Shown here in pieces: positions 49,789 through 58,494 of a stretch of 64,000 bases of DNA. Each line of letters starts with the position of its first letter. Within the stretch, counting starts at the first letter, position 1. The translations under genes and the position numbers were made by a program. Under the pieces are notes generated by a model. That model had not been told where the DNA came from. It was given only the letters and a program-made list of their open reading frames with translations, and made no database searches. Source of the DNA: JAWLHU01 sp049324875 (GTDB taxonomy: Bacteria; Bacillota; Sulfobacillia; Symbiobacteriales; Symbiobacteriaceae); the NCBI GenBank assembly GCA_049324875.1, contig JBMONC010000048.1, forward strand, positions 1-64,000, written 5' to 3'.

Positions 49789-51030
49789 TCACCCTGCCCT
49801 CAGGTAGGACCAGAGCTTCCCTATGCTCGGCCGGGTGCCGAAGCTGAGCAGCGCCGCCCGGTAGATCCGCCCGCTCCCCCAGGCCACCAGCACCGTGGTC
49901 AGGAGCAGCAGCCCCACCGAGAGCCAGACCTGCCAGCTGGCCACCTCGCCCAGGATCACCCGGACCAGCATCACCACCGGGGTGAAGATGGGGATGAAGG
50001 AGAGCACCACCGCCAGGGTGCCGTTGGGATCGTTCATCACCGGGGTGAACAGGAACATGGGCACCATCATGATCATCAGCACCGGGGTCTGGACCGTCTG
50101 GGCGTCCTCCATCCGGCTGACGGTGGCGCCCATGGCGGCCATCAGGCTGCCGTTGAGCACGTAGCTCAGCAGGATGAAGAGCATGATCAGCAGGGCGATC
50201 TCCAGGCTGAGCGACTGGGTGGGCACGTCCAGCACCTCCCGGGAGAGCATGTTGCCGGCGATCCAGCCCAGCATCATGAAGAGGTACTGGGTCAGACCCA
50301 GGGCGCCCAGCCCCAGGATCTTGCCCGCCATCATCTCGGCGGGACGGACGGCGGCGGCCATCACCTCCACCACCCGGGAGACCTTCTCCTCCAGCACCCC
50401 CTGGAAGACGAACTGGCTGTTGATCATGGTGATCATGTAGATCGACATGATCGCCCCCATCGCCAGCATCATCGAGCCCAGGAACTCTTCCTGACTCCGC
50501 TCCGTCGCCCCGGCGGTCAGCTGCTTCTCCTCGATATCCAGGGGCCGCATGATCTCCAGCGCCACCTCCGGCGAGAGGCCCCGCTCCTGCATCCGGGCGG
50601 CCCGGATCATCCCCTGCAGGGGGGTGAGCACCAGGTTGCTGTCGGTCAGGGAGCTGAGGTGGGCGGCCAGGTAGCGCGCCTTCAGCCCGCCGGGGAAGCT
50701 GCCCTCGATGATCAGCAGGGCGAACTCGCCGCTGCGGGCCTGCTCCATCAGCGCCTCCTCCTCGCCCTTCCCCTCGGTCAGGCGGACCTCCCGCTTGGCG
50801 TTCTCGGCCGGCATCTGCTCCATCGCCTGCTGGAGCGGGCCGAAGACCCGGCCGGTCTTGTCGAGCACCGTCACCTCCAGCGGCTTGGACTTGGAGGAGG
50901 ACTCCATATACGCGGGCAGGAAGGTGGTGGCGAAGAAGACCAGCACCAGCACGGCGGTGCTGATCAGGTAGGCGCCGGACTTCAGCCGCCCCAGGTACTC
51001 CCGCCGGGTCACCAGCCAGAGGTTACGCAT
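49789..51030 (-). CDS. ABC-2 type permease (NatB-like)
   Basis: 413 residues. One N-terminal helix (about 17-37), a large external domain (40-170) and five or six helices (about 175-390) are the ABC2_membrane_3/NatB plan. The ATG at 51030 overlaps the end of the ATPase gene by eight bases, with AAGGTGG nine bases upstream. Together they may export Na+ or antimicrobial compounds; the substrate is not determined. Confidence 0.9.
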   Translation of the reverse strand: MRNLWLVTRREYLGRLKSGAYLISTAVLVLVFFATTFLPAYMESSSKSKPLEVTVLDKTGRVFGPLQQAMEQMPAENAKREVRLTEGKGEEEALMEQARSGEFALLIIEGSFPGGLKARYLAAHLSSLTDSNLVLTPLQGMIRAARMQERGLSPEVALEIMRPLDIEEKQLTAGATERSQEEFLGSMMLAMGAIMSIYMITMINSQFVFQGVLEEKVSRVVEVMAAAVRPAEMMAGKILGLGALGLTQYLFMMLGWIAGNMLSREVLDVPTQSLSLEIALLIMLFILLSYVLNGSLMAAMGATVSRMEDAQTVQTPVLMIMMVPMFLFTPVMNDPNGTLAVVLSFIPIFTPVVMLVRVILGEVASWQVWLSVGLLLLTTVLVAWGSGRIYRAALLSFGTRPSIGKLWSYLRAG

Positions 51031-51925
51031 CAGCTCCACCCACCTTCTCCAGGTAGATCTCCCGCAGCGAGGGCTCGCCCAACGAGTACTCCAGCACCGT
51101 GGAGGCCTCCGCCGCCGCCCGCAGGAGCCGGTTGGGCTCCAGGCCAGCGGGAACGGAGATCTCCACCTCCCCGGCCGGCCCCCGCCGGGCGGTGATCCCG
51201 GCGATCTGGTCCAGGAAGGAGTACTCCCCCGACTCCACCCGCAGCCTGACCGTCTGGCGGCGGGCCGCCCGCTTCACCTCCCGCAGGCTGCCGGCCAGCA
51301 CCACCCGGGAGCGGTGGATCAGCACCACGTCGTCGCAGAGCGCCTCCACCTGATCCATGTTGTGGGAGGAGAAGAGGATCGTCGTCCCCTCCTGCGCCAG
51401 GGTGCGGAAGGCCTGCTCCATCACCAGGGTGTTGACCGGGTCCAGCCCGGTGAAGGGCTCATCCAGGATGCAGAGAGCGGGGCGGCTGGCCGCCGCCGCG
51501 GCGAACTGGACCTTCTGCTGGTTCCCCTTGGAGAGCTGCTCCACCTTGCGCAGGGCGTACTCCTGGAGCGCCAGCCGCTCGATCCACAGGTCGACCCGCT
51601 CCGCCGCCTCCCGCTCCGAGAGCCCCTTCAGCCGGGTCAGGTAGATCAGCTGCTCCCGGGCCTGCATCTTCGGGTAGAGCCCCCGCTCCTCCGGCAGGTA
51701 GCCAAACCCCTGCCGGACCCGGTCGGTGACCGGGGCACCCTCCCAGCGGATCTCCCCCCGGTCGGGCAGGAAGATCCGCATGATCATCCGCATCGTCGTC
51801 GTCTTCCCCGCCCCGTTGGAGCCCAACAGGCCGCAGACCCGCCCGGCGGGAACGGTGAAGCTGACCCCCTGCACCGCCCGGACCTCGCCGAACGATTTGT
51901 AGACTTCGATCACCTCGAGGCTCAC
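51023..51925 (-). CDS. ABC transporter ATP-binding protein (NatA-like)
   Basis: 300 residues. Walker A GSNGAGKTTTMRMIM, signature LSKGNQQKVQFAAA, Walker B LCILDEPFTGLDPVN, H-loop ILFSSHN, and a C-terminal DUF4162-like domain (230-298). The signature begins LSKGNQQK as in NatA/YhaQ-type proteins. The GTG start at 51925 has AGGTGG close upstream. Confidence 0.93.
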   Translation of the reverse strand: MSLEVIEVYKSFGEVRAVQGVSFTVPAGRVCGLLGSNGAGKTTTMRMIMRIFLPDRGEIRWEGAPVTDRVRQGFGYLPEERGLYPKMQAREQLIYLTRLKGLSEREAAERVDLWIERLALQEYALRKVEQLSKGNQQKVQFAAAAASRPALCILDEPFTGLDPVNTLVMEQAFRTLAQEGTTILFSSHNMDQVEALCDDVVLIHRSRVVLAGSLREVKRAARRQTVRLRVESGEYSFLDQIAGITARRGPAGEVEISVPAGLEPNRLLRAAAEASTVLEYSLGEPSLREIYLEKVGGADA

Positions 51926-51976
51926 CCAACCACCTCGCTTCGCCTTTCTCCTATGTAAGAACGTCCGGGGAGCCCG

Positions 51977-52375
51977 TCAGGTTCGCGGCTGGATCACCAC
52001 CGGGGTCCCGACCGGCACCAGGCGGAAGAGCTCCTCCACATCCCGGTTGTGCATCCGAACGCAGCCCAGCGAGATGTAGCCGCCGATGGAGCCGGGCTGG
52101 TTGGTCCCGTGGATGCCGTAGGTGGAGCCCCCGCCGATGGAGAGCCCCAGCCAGCGGGAGCCCAGCGGGTTCTCGGGGCTGCCGCCCGGGATCGTCCGGC
52201 CGGTCCTGGGGTTGGTCCAGGAGGGATTGACGATCTTGTTGACGATGGTAAAGGAGCCCTCCGGCGTCAGGGAGGGCTCCTTTCCGGTCGCCACCGGGTA
52301 CTCCCGCAGCAGCCGCCCGTTCTCATAAAGCCGGAGCCGGTTCTCGCTCTTGTCGATCACGATTCGCTTTGGCAC
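51977..52375 (-). CDS. L,D-transpeptidase (YkuD domain)
   Basis: 132 residues, essentially only the YkuD domain. IHGTNQPGSIGG and ISLGCVRMHNRDVEEL contain the catalytic His and Cys. No signal peptide or LysM is seen, as in some spore or cytosolic-start forms. The GTG at 52375 has GGAGG eight bases upstream, while the ATG at 52381 touches that site. It would cross-link peptidoglycan if exported. Confidence 0.92.
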   Translation of the reverse strand: MPKRIVIDKSENRLRLYENGRLLREYPVATGKEPSLTPEGSFTIVNKIVNPSWTNPRTGRTIPGGSPENPLGSRWLGLSIGGGSTYGIHGTNQPGSIGGYISLGCVRMHNRDVEELFRLVPVGTPVVIQPRT

Positions 52376-52423
52376 GCCCATCCCCTCCGCTACCAGGGGA
52401 TGCGCCCGGGGCGGAAAGGGTGA

Positions 52424-53389
52424 TTAGGCGAGGCAGCCCTCCAGCTCCCGGATGATGGCGGCCCGGTCCAGCTCCCGCCCGATGAAGACGATTCGGGAGG
52501 AGCGGGCCGGCCCCGGCCAGTCGGGCCCCGGCTCGAAGTCGTGCCGGTCGCCCACCTGGTGCATGATCACCTGGTGCTGGGGGATCTGGGCCACGTAGAG
52601 GATCCCCTTCCCCCGGAAGATGTTGACCGGCAGCCGGCAGAGGTACTGGTTCAGCCGCTCCCCGTCAAAGGGCCGCTCGCTCTGGAAGGAGACGGAGTCG
52701 ATCCCGTGCAGGTGGTCGTGATGGTGGTGCGGGTGGTCGCAGTGCGGGTCGTGGCAGTGGTGCTCCCCCTCGAGCAACCGGTCCGGGTCGAAGGCGCCCA
52801 CCCCCAGGATCAGCCCCAGCTCCACCTCCGCCGCCCGGCTGCGGATGATCCGGGCGTCCTCGTTGTACTCCCGGATCCGCCCCTCGATCTCGCCAAGCCG
52901 CTCCGGGGAGACCAGGTCGGTCTTATTGAGCAAGATCAGATCCCCGAAGGCCAGCTGCGCCCGGGCGACGGGGTCGGCCGCCAGGTGGCGCTCAAAGTTG
53001 TAAGCATCCACGACGGTGACGATGGCGTCCAGCCGGCAGACCTCCACCACCCCGTGGCTCATGAAGGTCTGGGCGATCGGCGCCGGATCAGCCAGCCCGG
53101 TGGTCTCGATCAGCAGGTACTCCACCCGGGGCCGCCGGCTCAGAATCCGCCCCACCGCCTCCAGCAGGTCGGTCCGGATGGTGCAGCAGATGCAGCCGCT
53201 GGCGAGCTCGATCAGCTCATCCTGCGCCTGGAGCACCAGCTGCCCATCAATCCCCACCTCGCCGAACTCGTTGACGATCACCCCCACCCGCAGCCCATGG
53301 TCGCCGTGCAGGATCCGGTTGAGCAGGGTGGTCTTCCCCGCCCCCAGAAAGCCGGTCAAAATCGTAATCGGGAGTTTGGGACGGGCCAT
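52424..53389 (-). CDS. CobW/COG0523 GTPase metallochaperone
   Basis: 321 residues. Walker A GFLGAGKTTLLNR, the metal-site ASGCICCTIR (CxCC), ETTGLADPAP, GTPase motif NKTDLV and a histidine-rich loop (HHCHDPHCDHPHHHHDH) before the C-terminal CobW domain. The pattern fits zinc-responsive ZNG1/YciC-like proteins. The ATG at 53389 has GGAGGTG seven bases upstream; the apparent extension beyond it lies in the repeat element and is rejected. Confidence 0.93.
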   Translation of the reverse strand: MARPKLPITILTGFLGAGKTTLLNRILHGDHGLRVGVIVNEFGEVGIDGQLVLQAQDELIELASGCICCTIRTDLLEAVGRILSRRPRVEYLLIETTGLADPAPIAQTFMSHGVVEVCRLDAIVTVVDAYNFERHLAADPVARAQLAFGDLILLNKTDLVSPERLGEIEGRIREYNEDARIIRSRAAEVELGLILGVGAFDPDRLLEGEHHCHDPHCDHPHHHHDHLHGIDSVSFQSERPFDGERLNQYLCRLPVNIFRGKGILYVAQIPQHQVIMHQVGDRHDFEPGPDWPGPARSSRIVFIGRELDRAAIIRELEGCLA

Positions 53390-53420
53390 GGTGGGGCACC
53401 TCCGTCTGGATTTCATATTG

Positions 53421-53641
53421 CCACGGATTACACGGATTACACGGATAAATACATAATATAGAAACAAATGGGGGTTTGTACCCGTTTCATCAGGGGTGCT
53501 GGTGCGAAGCGCCAATTTATCTGTTTTATCCGTGTAACCACCATGGTGCGGTGCTTCGCACCAGCACCCCGGATGAAAAGGGCACCACCCTACATTGTTG
53601 TGATGTATTTGTTTTATCCGTGTAATCCGTGTAATCCGTGG
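53421..53641. repeat. Dispersed palindromic repeat element (copy C)
   Basis: About 220 bases bounded by CCACGGATTACACGG... and ...CCGTGTAATCCGTGG. It has one diverged left unit and one inverted unit (53522-53641) nearly identical to 10306-10433, with hairpin GGTGCGGTGCTTCGCACC. A partial extra terminus (TCCGTGTAATCCGTG) follows at about 53669-53683. Together with the promoter at 53743 this explains the gene-free 53390-53805. Confidence 0.85.
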
Positions 53642-53742
53642 CCGTCATTTTCAGGGGAATCCGTATGATCCGTGTAATCCGTGTTGAAAAACCCGCCAAC
53701 AGATTCGGCGTGACCAACCATCCCCCCTGCGCGTGATTTCAC

Positions 53743-53774
53743 TTGACTCATCATCCAACTGATGTTACAGTTGG
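53743..53774 (+). promoter_or_regulatory. Promoter and operator of the ArsR-like/DUF4173 operon
   Basis: TTGACT (53743) and TACAGT (53766-53771) have 17-base spacing. The perfect palindrome CCAACTGATGTTACAGTTGG (53755-53774; 7-6-7) overlaps the -10, consistent with autorepression. Confidence 0.8.
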
Positions 53775-53805
53775 GTTGCACAGAAATGCAATTGTGAGGG
53801 GGCTG

Positions 53806-54708
53806 ATGGGCGTGATCGATCAGGGACGGCTGCGGCAGATGATCGCCTTTCGCTACTCCCCGCTGCTGGACATGGCGCTCTCGCTGTTGGTGATCCAGAA
53901 CCCGGAGCGCTTCGGGAAGACGGCGCCGTGGGAGGAGCGGGTGCTGGGGCGGCTGCCGGAGGGGGTGCTGGAGCGGCTCCGGGGGCTCGGGGAGGAGACC
54001 GATCTCTTCGCCCTGGCCATGGAGCTTGAGCAGTCGACCAACCTGCCCACCCCGGACGCCCTCCGGGTGCTGATGGGGCAGAACCAGGCGCTGGGCAGCG
54101 CCCTGCTGACCTACTGGGAGGCGATCTCGCCGGAGGTGGGCGCCCGGGTGGGGGTGCTGACCGAGTCGATCCAGCGGGAGTGGGCCCGGCTCCAGCAGAT
54201 GGACCCGGTCGCCTTCATCAGCCGCTTCTCCGACCGGGTGAGCGTGGCCGGGGACGGCGACGCCCTGATCCTCCACTGGGGGAAGGGGATGCGGGTCCCG
54301 CTGGACGACCTGGAGCGGATCCTCTTCGTCCCCTCCGCCTTCATCCCCCGGCGGCTGATGTTCTACCGGCTGGAGCGGGTGCAGATCTTCTTCTATGACC
54401 CGCTTTACGAGGAGCCGACCGAGGTGGCCGAGGCCCCGGAGAGCCTGCTGCTCGCCTTCTCCGCCCTGGCCGACCCCACCCGGTTCAAGATCCTCCGGCT
54501 GATCTCCCGGGAGCGGATGCCCGCCCAGGAGATGGCGAAGCGGCTGGGGGTCAACGAGTCCACCATCTCCCGTCACCTGCGGCTGCTGACGGAGGCCGGC
54601 CTGGTGGGCCGGGCCGGGCAGGACGGGAAGTTCATCCTGTACGAACTGGCCCCGGAGCGGATCGACCAGCTGGCCGCCCTGGCCAAGCGCTACCTCGGGA
54701 GGGATTGA
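53806..54708 (+). CDS. ArsR-like regulator with N-terminal sensor domain
   Basis: 300 residues. The N-terminal 210 residues are a domain of unknown function (RLRQMIAFRYSPLLDMALSL). The C-terminus is an ArsR winged helix (FSALADPTRFKILRLISRE; GVNESTISRHLRLLTEAGLV). The frame allows ATG 53806 or GTG 53812; GAGGGGG is spaced better for the GTG. It starts an operon with a degenerate ABC protein and a membrane protein, and probably regulates it through the palindrome in its promoter. Confidence 0.85.
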   Translation: MGVIDQGRLRQMIAFRYSPLLDMALSLLVIQNPERFGKTAPWEERVLGRLPEGVLERLRGLGEETDLFALAMELEQSTNLPTPDALRVLMGQNQALGSALLTYWEAISPEVGARVGVLTESIQREWARLQQMDPVAFISRFSDRVSVAGDGDALILHWGKGMRVPLDDLERILFVPSAFIPRRLMFYRLERVQIFFYDPLYEEPTEVAEAPESLLLAFSALADPTRFKILRLISRERMPAQEMAKRLGVNESTISRHLRLLTEAGLVGRAGQDGKFILYELAPERIDQLAALAKRYLGRD

Positions 54709-54709
54709 G

Positions 54710-55288
54710 ATGAGACGGGAGCATCGGATCTGGCACCCCCACCATCCGGGTCGGATGGGAGACCTCGACCGGCTGGCCCGGCAGGCCGCCGCCCTGGGCG
54801 GGCGCCGGGCGCTGGCCGCATGGCTGGCGGAGCGCAGCAGCGGTTCGGGCCTGCAGCCGGAGCTGCGCGTGGCCTACGTCCACGGCGAGCGGCATGACCT
54901 CTGGTGGGAGTTCACCCTGGAGGCCTCCTTCCGCTGGCAGGCCCACCTGCACCGGATCCGTCCGGCCCTCTACCAGCAGCGGCTCCGCCGCCTCACCCGG
55001 GCGCTGGGGCTGGAGGGGCTGCTGGGCCGGGAGGTCTCCAGCCTGACCCACAGCAGCCGGGCGCTGGCCGACCTGGCGGTGGCGCTGCTGCCCCAGCCCG
55101 ACCTGCTGCTCTGGGAGGAGCCCTTCTACCTGCTGGGCCAGGCCGATGCCGGCCGGGCGATCCGGCTGGTCCAGGAGCTGCATCAGGCGGGGATGGGGCT
55201 GGTGGCGGTGGCCGCCGAGCCGCCGGGCCTCCTCGACCTGGAGACGGCGCACCCGGCGGCGCAGGGCCGCCAGGCCCTGGCCCACTAG
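54710..55288 (+). CDS. Degenerate ABC-type protein without Walker A
   Basis: 192 residues. The middle resembles the part after Walker A in ABC-2 ATPases of the LWWDL type (VAYVHGERHDLWWEFTLEAS where relatives have VFGQRTQLWWDLPV). VSSLTHSSRALADLA replaces the signature, and LLLWEEP replaces Walker B. The first 60 or so residues with the P-loop are absent, so ATP binding is doubtful. The start lies two bases after the regulator stop. It may be an accessory or regulatory remnant kept for its partners. Confidence 0.65.
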   Translation: MRREHRIWHPHHPGRMGDLDRLARQAAALGGRRALAAWLAERSSGSGLQPELRVAYVHGERHDLWWEFTLEASFRWQAHLHRIRPALYQQRLRRLTRALGLEGLLGREVSSLTHSSRALADLAVALLPQPDLLLWEEPFYLLGQADAGRAIRLVQELHQAGMGLVAVAAEPPGLLDLETAHPAAQGRQALAH

Positions 55289-55306
55289 AACAATGGAGGC
55301 GAGAGC

Positions 55307-56839
55307 ATGAGCGATCAGATCACCGAGGCCCCGGTGGCGGCCAGCGCCCATCAGCCCCCGAGCGCCGGCGGCCCCATGAGCCCCACCACCCGGCTGGCCC
55401 TGCTGGCGGTGGGCTGCGCCCTCCTGATGGGCCTGCTGGGCGACCAGCTGATCCTCTCCAGCCCGCAGCTCGGCCTGGGCGGCTTCCTCTGGGTCACCGC
55501 CCTGGCCGGCTCGGCCCTCTGGCTGAGCCGTCGGGCAGAGCAGCCCCTCAGCGGCGAGGCCCGCTGGCTGCTGGCTGGGGCGGTCCTCTTCGCCGGCGGG
55601 CTGATCTGGCGGTCCACCCTCCCCCTCATGCTGCTGGACCTGCTGGCCATCGCCGTCTGCCTGGGGCTGGCCGCCCTGACCGGCCGCGCCGGCCTGCTGA
55701 GCCGGGCCGGGATCCTCAGCTACCCCCTGGGGCTCGCCCTCTCCGCCGTCCACCACGCCCTCGGCCCCTTCCTCCTCCTGCTGGGCGACCTCAACTGGAA
55801 GGAGGTGCCCCGGGGCCGCTGGTCCAACCTGGCCGCCGGCCTCTTCCGGGGGCTGCTGATCGCCGTCCCTCTGCTCCTGCTCTTCGGCCTGCTCTTCATG
55901 GCTGCCGATGCCGTCTTCGCACGGCTGGTGACCAACCTCTTCCACCTGGACCTCCCCGGACTGGTGGAGGACCTCTTCGGCGCCCTCTTCTTCGCCTTCC
56001 TGGCCGCCGGCTTCCTCCGGACCGCCCTGCTGCGGAAGCCCGAGCCGCTGCCCGAGCTGCCCGACGGCGCCCTCCGGATCGGCCCCATCGAGACCGGGGT
56101 GATCCTCGGCCTGCTCAACCTGCTCTTCGGCGCCTTCGTGCTGGTCCAGGTCCGCTACCTCTTCGGCGGGGCGGAGCTGGTGCTGGCCACCGTCGACCTG
56201 ACCTACGCCGAGTATGCCCGCCGCGGCTTCTTCGAGCTGGTCCAGGTGGCCGCCCTGGTGCTGCCGGTCCTGCTGGGACTCCACTGGCTCCTCCCCGCCC
56301 AGGGGGTGGAGCAGCGGCTCTTCCGCTGGCTGGGCGGCTCCCTGGTGGGCCTGCTCTTCGTGATCATGGCCTCCGCCCTCCAGCGGATGTTCCTCTACCA
56401 GCAGGAGTACGGCCTGACCGAGCTCCGCCTCTATACCACCGCCTTCATGGGCTGGATGGCGCTCCTCTTCCTCTGGTTCCTGGCCACCGTCCTCCGGGGG
56501 CGGCGGGAGCGCTTCGCCCCGGGGGCGCTGGTCAGCGGCCTGCTGGTGCTGGCGTCGCTGCACCTCCTCAACCCCGATGGACTGATCATCCGGACCAACC
56601 TGGCCCTCCACGAGCGGACCGGCCGCTTCGACGCCGCCTACGCCGCCTCCCTGGGCCCCGACGCCCTCCCCGCGCTGCTGGAGGCGCTCCCCCGGCTGGA
56701 TCCGGCGAGCCAGGAGGAGGTAAAGCGCCACCTGGCCGAGCGGCTGGATCGGCTCTCCGACACCGACTGGCGGGGCTGGAACTGGGGGCGCAGCCAGGCG
56801 TGGCGGGCCTACCAAAATACCCTTCCCCCTCAGCCCTGA
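55307..56839 (+). CDS. DUF4173/DUF4153 family multi-helix membrane protein
   Basis: 510 residues with about twelve membrane helices. The motif TYAEYARRGFFELVQVAALV is the family hallmark. The C-terminal 90 residues are soluble. GAGGCGAGAG precedes the ATG 18 bases after the previous gene. Members often sit beside regulators of unknown signals. The function is not established. Confidence 0.83.
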   Translation: MSDQITEAPVAASAHQPPSAGGPMSPTTRLALLAVGCALLMGLLGDQLILSSPQLGLGGFLWVTALAGSALWLSRRAEQPLSGEARWLLAGAVLFAGGLIWRSTLPLMLLDLLAIAVCLGLAALTGRAGLLSRAGILSYPLGLALSAVHHALGPFLLLLGDLNWKEVPRGRWSNLAAGLFRGLLIAVPLLLLFGLLFMAADAVFARLVTNLFHLDLPGLVEDLFGALFFAFLAAGFLRTALLRKPEPLPELPDGALRIGPIETGVILGLLNLLFGAFVLVQVRYLFGGAELVLATVDLTYAEYARRGFFELVQVAALVLPVLLGLHWLLPAQGVEQRLFRWLGGSLVGLLFVIMASALQRMFLYQQEYGLTELRLYTTAFMGWMALLFLWFLATVLRGRRERFAPGALVSGLLVLASLHLLNPDGLIIRTNLALHERTGRFDAAYAASLGPDALPALLEALPRLDPASQEEVKRHLAERLDRLSDTDWRGWNWGRSQAWRAYQNTLPPQP

Positions 56840-56869
56840 TCTTTTTCCCGCACCATACCCCCAAAAACA

Positions 56870-56912
56870 CAACCCCCTGACGAATCTCTCAGTGAGAGAC
56901 GACAGGGGGTTG
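56870..56912 (+). promoter_or_regulatory. Hairpin that sequesters the ribosome binding site
   Basis: CAACCCCCTG (56870-56879) pairs perfectly with CAGGGGGTTG (56903-56912). Inside is TCTCTC / GAGAGA with an AGT loop. The right arm contains the AGGGGG ribosome binding site of the gene starting at 56918. It could be an RNA thermometer or a protein-opened switch. Confidence 0.7.
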
Positions 56913-56917
56913 AACAA

Positions 56918-57823
56918 ATGAAGAGAAAGATGTTCGCGCTGGTGACCGCCTTTGTGATGAGCCTGAGTGGATCCGGCTACGCCCTGGGCGCCGAGACCGA
57001 TGCCGACCTCTCCGCCGAGATCGAAGCGACCGCAGGCGTCACCCCCGACTCCCGGCTCTACCGGCTGGAGCGGGCGATTGAGGAGCTGCAGGCCGCCATC
57101 ACCCGGGCGGAGGAGAAGCTGGCCGCCCTCCAGGCCCAGTTCGCCGCCGAGCGGGCCGCCGAAGCCGCGGTGATGACCGAGAAGGGCAAGCACGACCTGG
57201 CCGCCAAGGCCGCCGCCGAGTATGCCGAGCAGATGGCCGAGGCCACCGAGCACCTGGAGAAGGCGGCCGAGAAGAGCGAGAAGGCCGCCCAGGCCCTGGC
57301 CAAGCTGAAGAGCGCCGAGGCGATCAGCCATGGCGCCCTGGAACAGGTGCTGGAGAAGGCCCCGGAGAGCGCCCGCCCGGCCCTGGAGAAGGTGCTGGAG
57401 AAGCAGGAGGAGCGGGCCGCCTACATGGAGGAGTTCCTCGCCGCCAAGGCTGCCTTCTTCGCCGCCAAGAAGGAACTGGAGCAGGCTCGCAAGGAGCTGA
57501 ACGCCGCCCGGAAGTCGGGCGACGCCGCCGCCATCGCCGCCGCAGAGGTGAAGGTGAAGGAGCTGGAGGCGAAGAAGGACGAGCTTGAGGCGCTGAAGGA
57601 TGCCGCCGACAAGGCGAAGGATGAGCTGGAGGAGCAGGCCGAAGCGGTCGAGAAGGAGGCCGAGGCCGCCGAGAAGGCGCTGGAGAAGGCCGAGGAGGCC
57701 CTCGAGAAGGCCGAGGAGGCCCTTGAGAAGGCCGCCGAGGGCAAGGAGAAGGACGACGAGGGTCGCGGCAAGGCCGAAGGGGCCGGCAAGAAGGGCCGGG
57801 GCAACGGCAAGCAGGACGACTGA
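56918..57823 (+). CDS. Secreted coiled-coil protein
   Basis: 301 residues. A signal peptide (MKRKMFALVTAFVMSLSGS, cut near GYALGA) is followed by a DUF5667-like start (TPDSRLYRLERAIEELQ) and a nearly continuous Ala/Glu/Lys coiled coil (60-270) with heptads such as KAEEALEKAEEALEKA, and a basic Gly/Lys tail. It resembles surface or spore-associated helical proteins. Its translation start lies beneath a strong hairpin. Confidence 0.82.
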   Translation: MKRKMFALVTAFVMSLSGSGYALGAETDADLSAEIEATAGVTPDSRLYRLERAIEELQAAITRAEEKLAALQAQFAAERAAEAAVMTEKGKHDLAAKAAAEYAEQMAEATEHLEKAAEKSEKAAQALAKLKSAEAISHGALEQVLEKAPESARPALEKVLEKQEERAAYMEEFLAAKAAFFAAKKELEQARKELNAARKSGDAAAIAAAEVKVKELEAKKDELEALKDAADKAKDELEEQAEAVEKEAEAAEKALEKAEEALEKAEEALEKAAEGKEKDDEGRGKAEGAGKKGRGNGKQDD

Positions 57824-57837
57824 GCTGCGTAGCGTAA

Positions 57838-57868
57838 CGAGGGCACCCGCTCAGGGCGCCCTCGTTTT
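57838..57868 (+). terminator. Terminator of the coiled-coil gene
   Basis: The stem CGAGGGCACCC / GGGCGCCCTCG (one mismatch) is followed by TTTT. Confidence 0.88.
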
Positions 57869-57939
57869 CCATGCTGCCGCCCTGACCGGGTGATCCGCTC
57901 CCGGCAGGAATTGGTGGCGCCCCGCGGAACTTTTTGGAC

Positions 57940-58494
57940 ATGAGCAAGCTGCAAGCCATCTTTCTCGACCGGGATGGGACCCTCGGGGGCACCGGCCACT
58001 TCATCCACCCCCGCGACTTCACCCTCTTCCCCTTTGCGGCGGAGGCGATCGCCCTGCTGAAGGCGGAGGGGATCCGGCTCTTCGCCTTCACCAACCAGCA
58101 CCGCATCAGCCTGGGTGAGGCCACCGAGGCCGAGTTCGCCGCGCAGTTCGCCGCCTTCGGCCTGGACGGCGCCTACATCTGCCCCCACGCCGCCGACGCC
58201 GGCTGCGCCTGCCGCAAGCCCGCCCCCGGGATGCTCCTGCGGGCGGCAGCCGAGCACGGCCTCGACCTGACCCGCTGCGCCGTGGTCGGGGACGTGGGCG
58301 CCACCGACATGCTGGCCGCCCATGCGGTGGGGGCGGTCAAGGTGCTGGTGCGCACCGGCTGGGGCGAGGGCTCCCTGGGCCCCTACCGGGAGACCTGGGC
58401 CGGGGTCGAGCCGGACTACGTGGCTGATCACTTGCTGGATGCTGCCCGCTGGCTGATCAGCGTCCACAGGAGCGATCCCCCATGCGAAAGCTGA
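57940..58494 (+). CDS. HAD-family phosphatase (GmhB/HisB-N-like)
   Basis: 184 residues. HAD motif I FLDRDGTL, motif II FTNQ, the zinc-type loop CPHAADAGCACRKPAPG and motif IV VVGDVGATDM. The layout matches GmhB/HisB-type phosphatases, including the Cys/His zinc site. The ATG at 57940 is used; a TTG six bases earlier is possible. The ribosome binding site is weak. It overlaps the next lipoprotein gene by 13 bases. Confidence 0.88.
   Translation: MSKLQAIFLDRDGTLGGTGHFIHPRDFTLFPFAAEAIALLKAEGIRLFAFTNQHRISLGEATEAEFAAQFAAFGLDGAYICPHAADAGCACRKPAPGMLLRAAAEHGLDLTRCAVVGDVGATDMLAAHAVGAVKVLVRTGWGEGSLGPYRETWAGVEPDYVADHLLDAARWLISVHRSDPPCES

Noticed and set aside
53390..53515. N-terminal extension of the CobW gene
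   Set aside because: It lies in repeat copy C; GGAGGTG is placed for the ATG at 53389.
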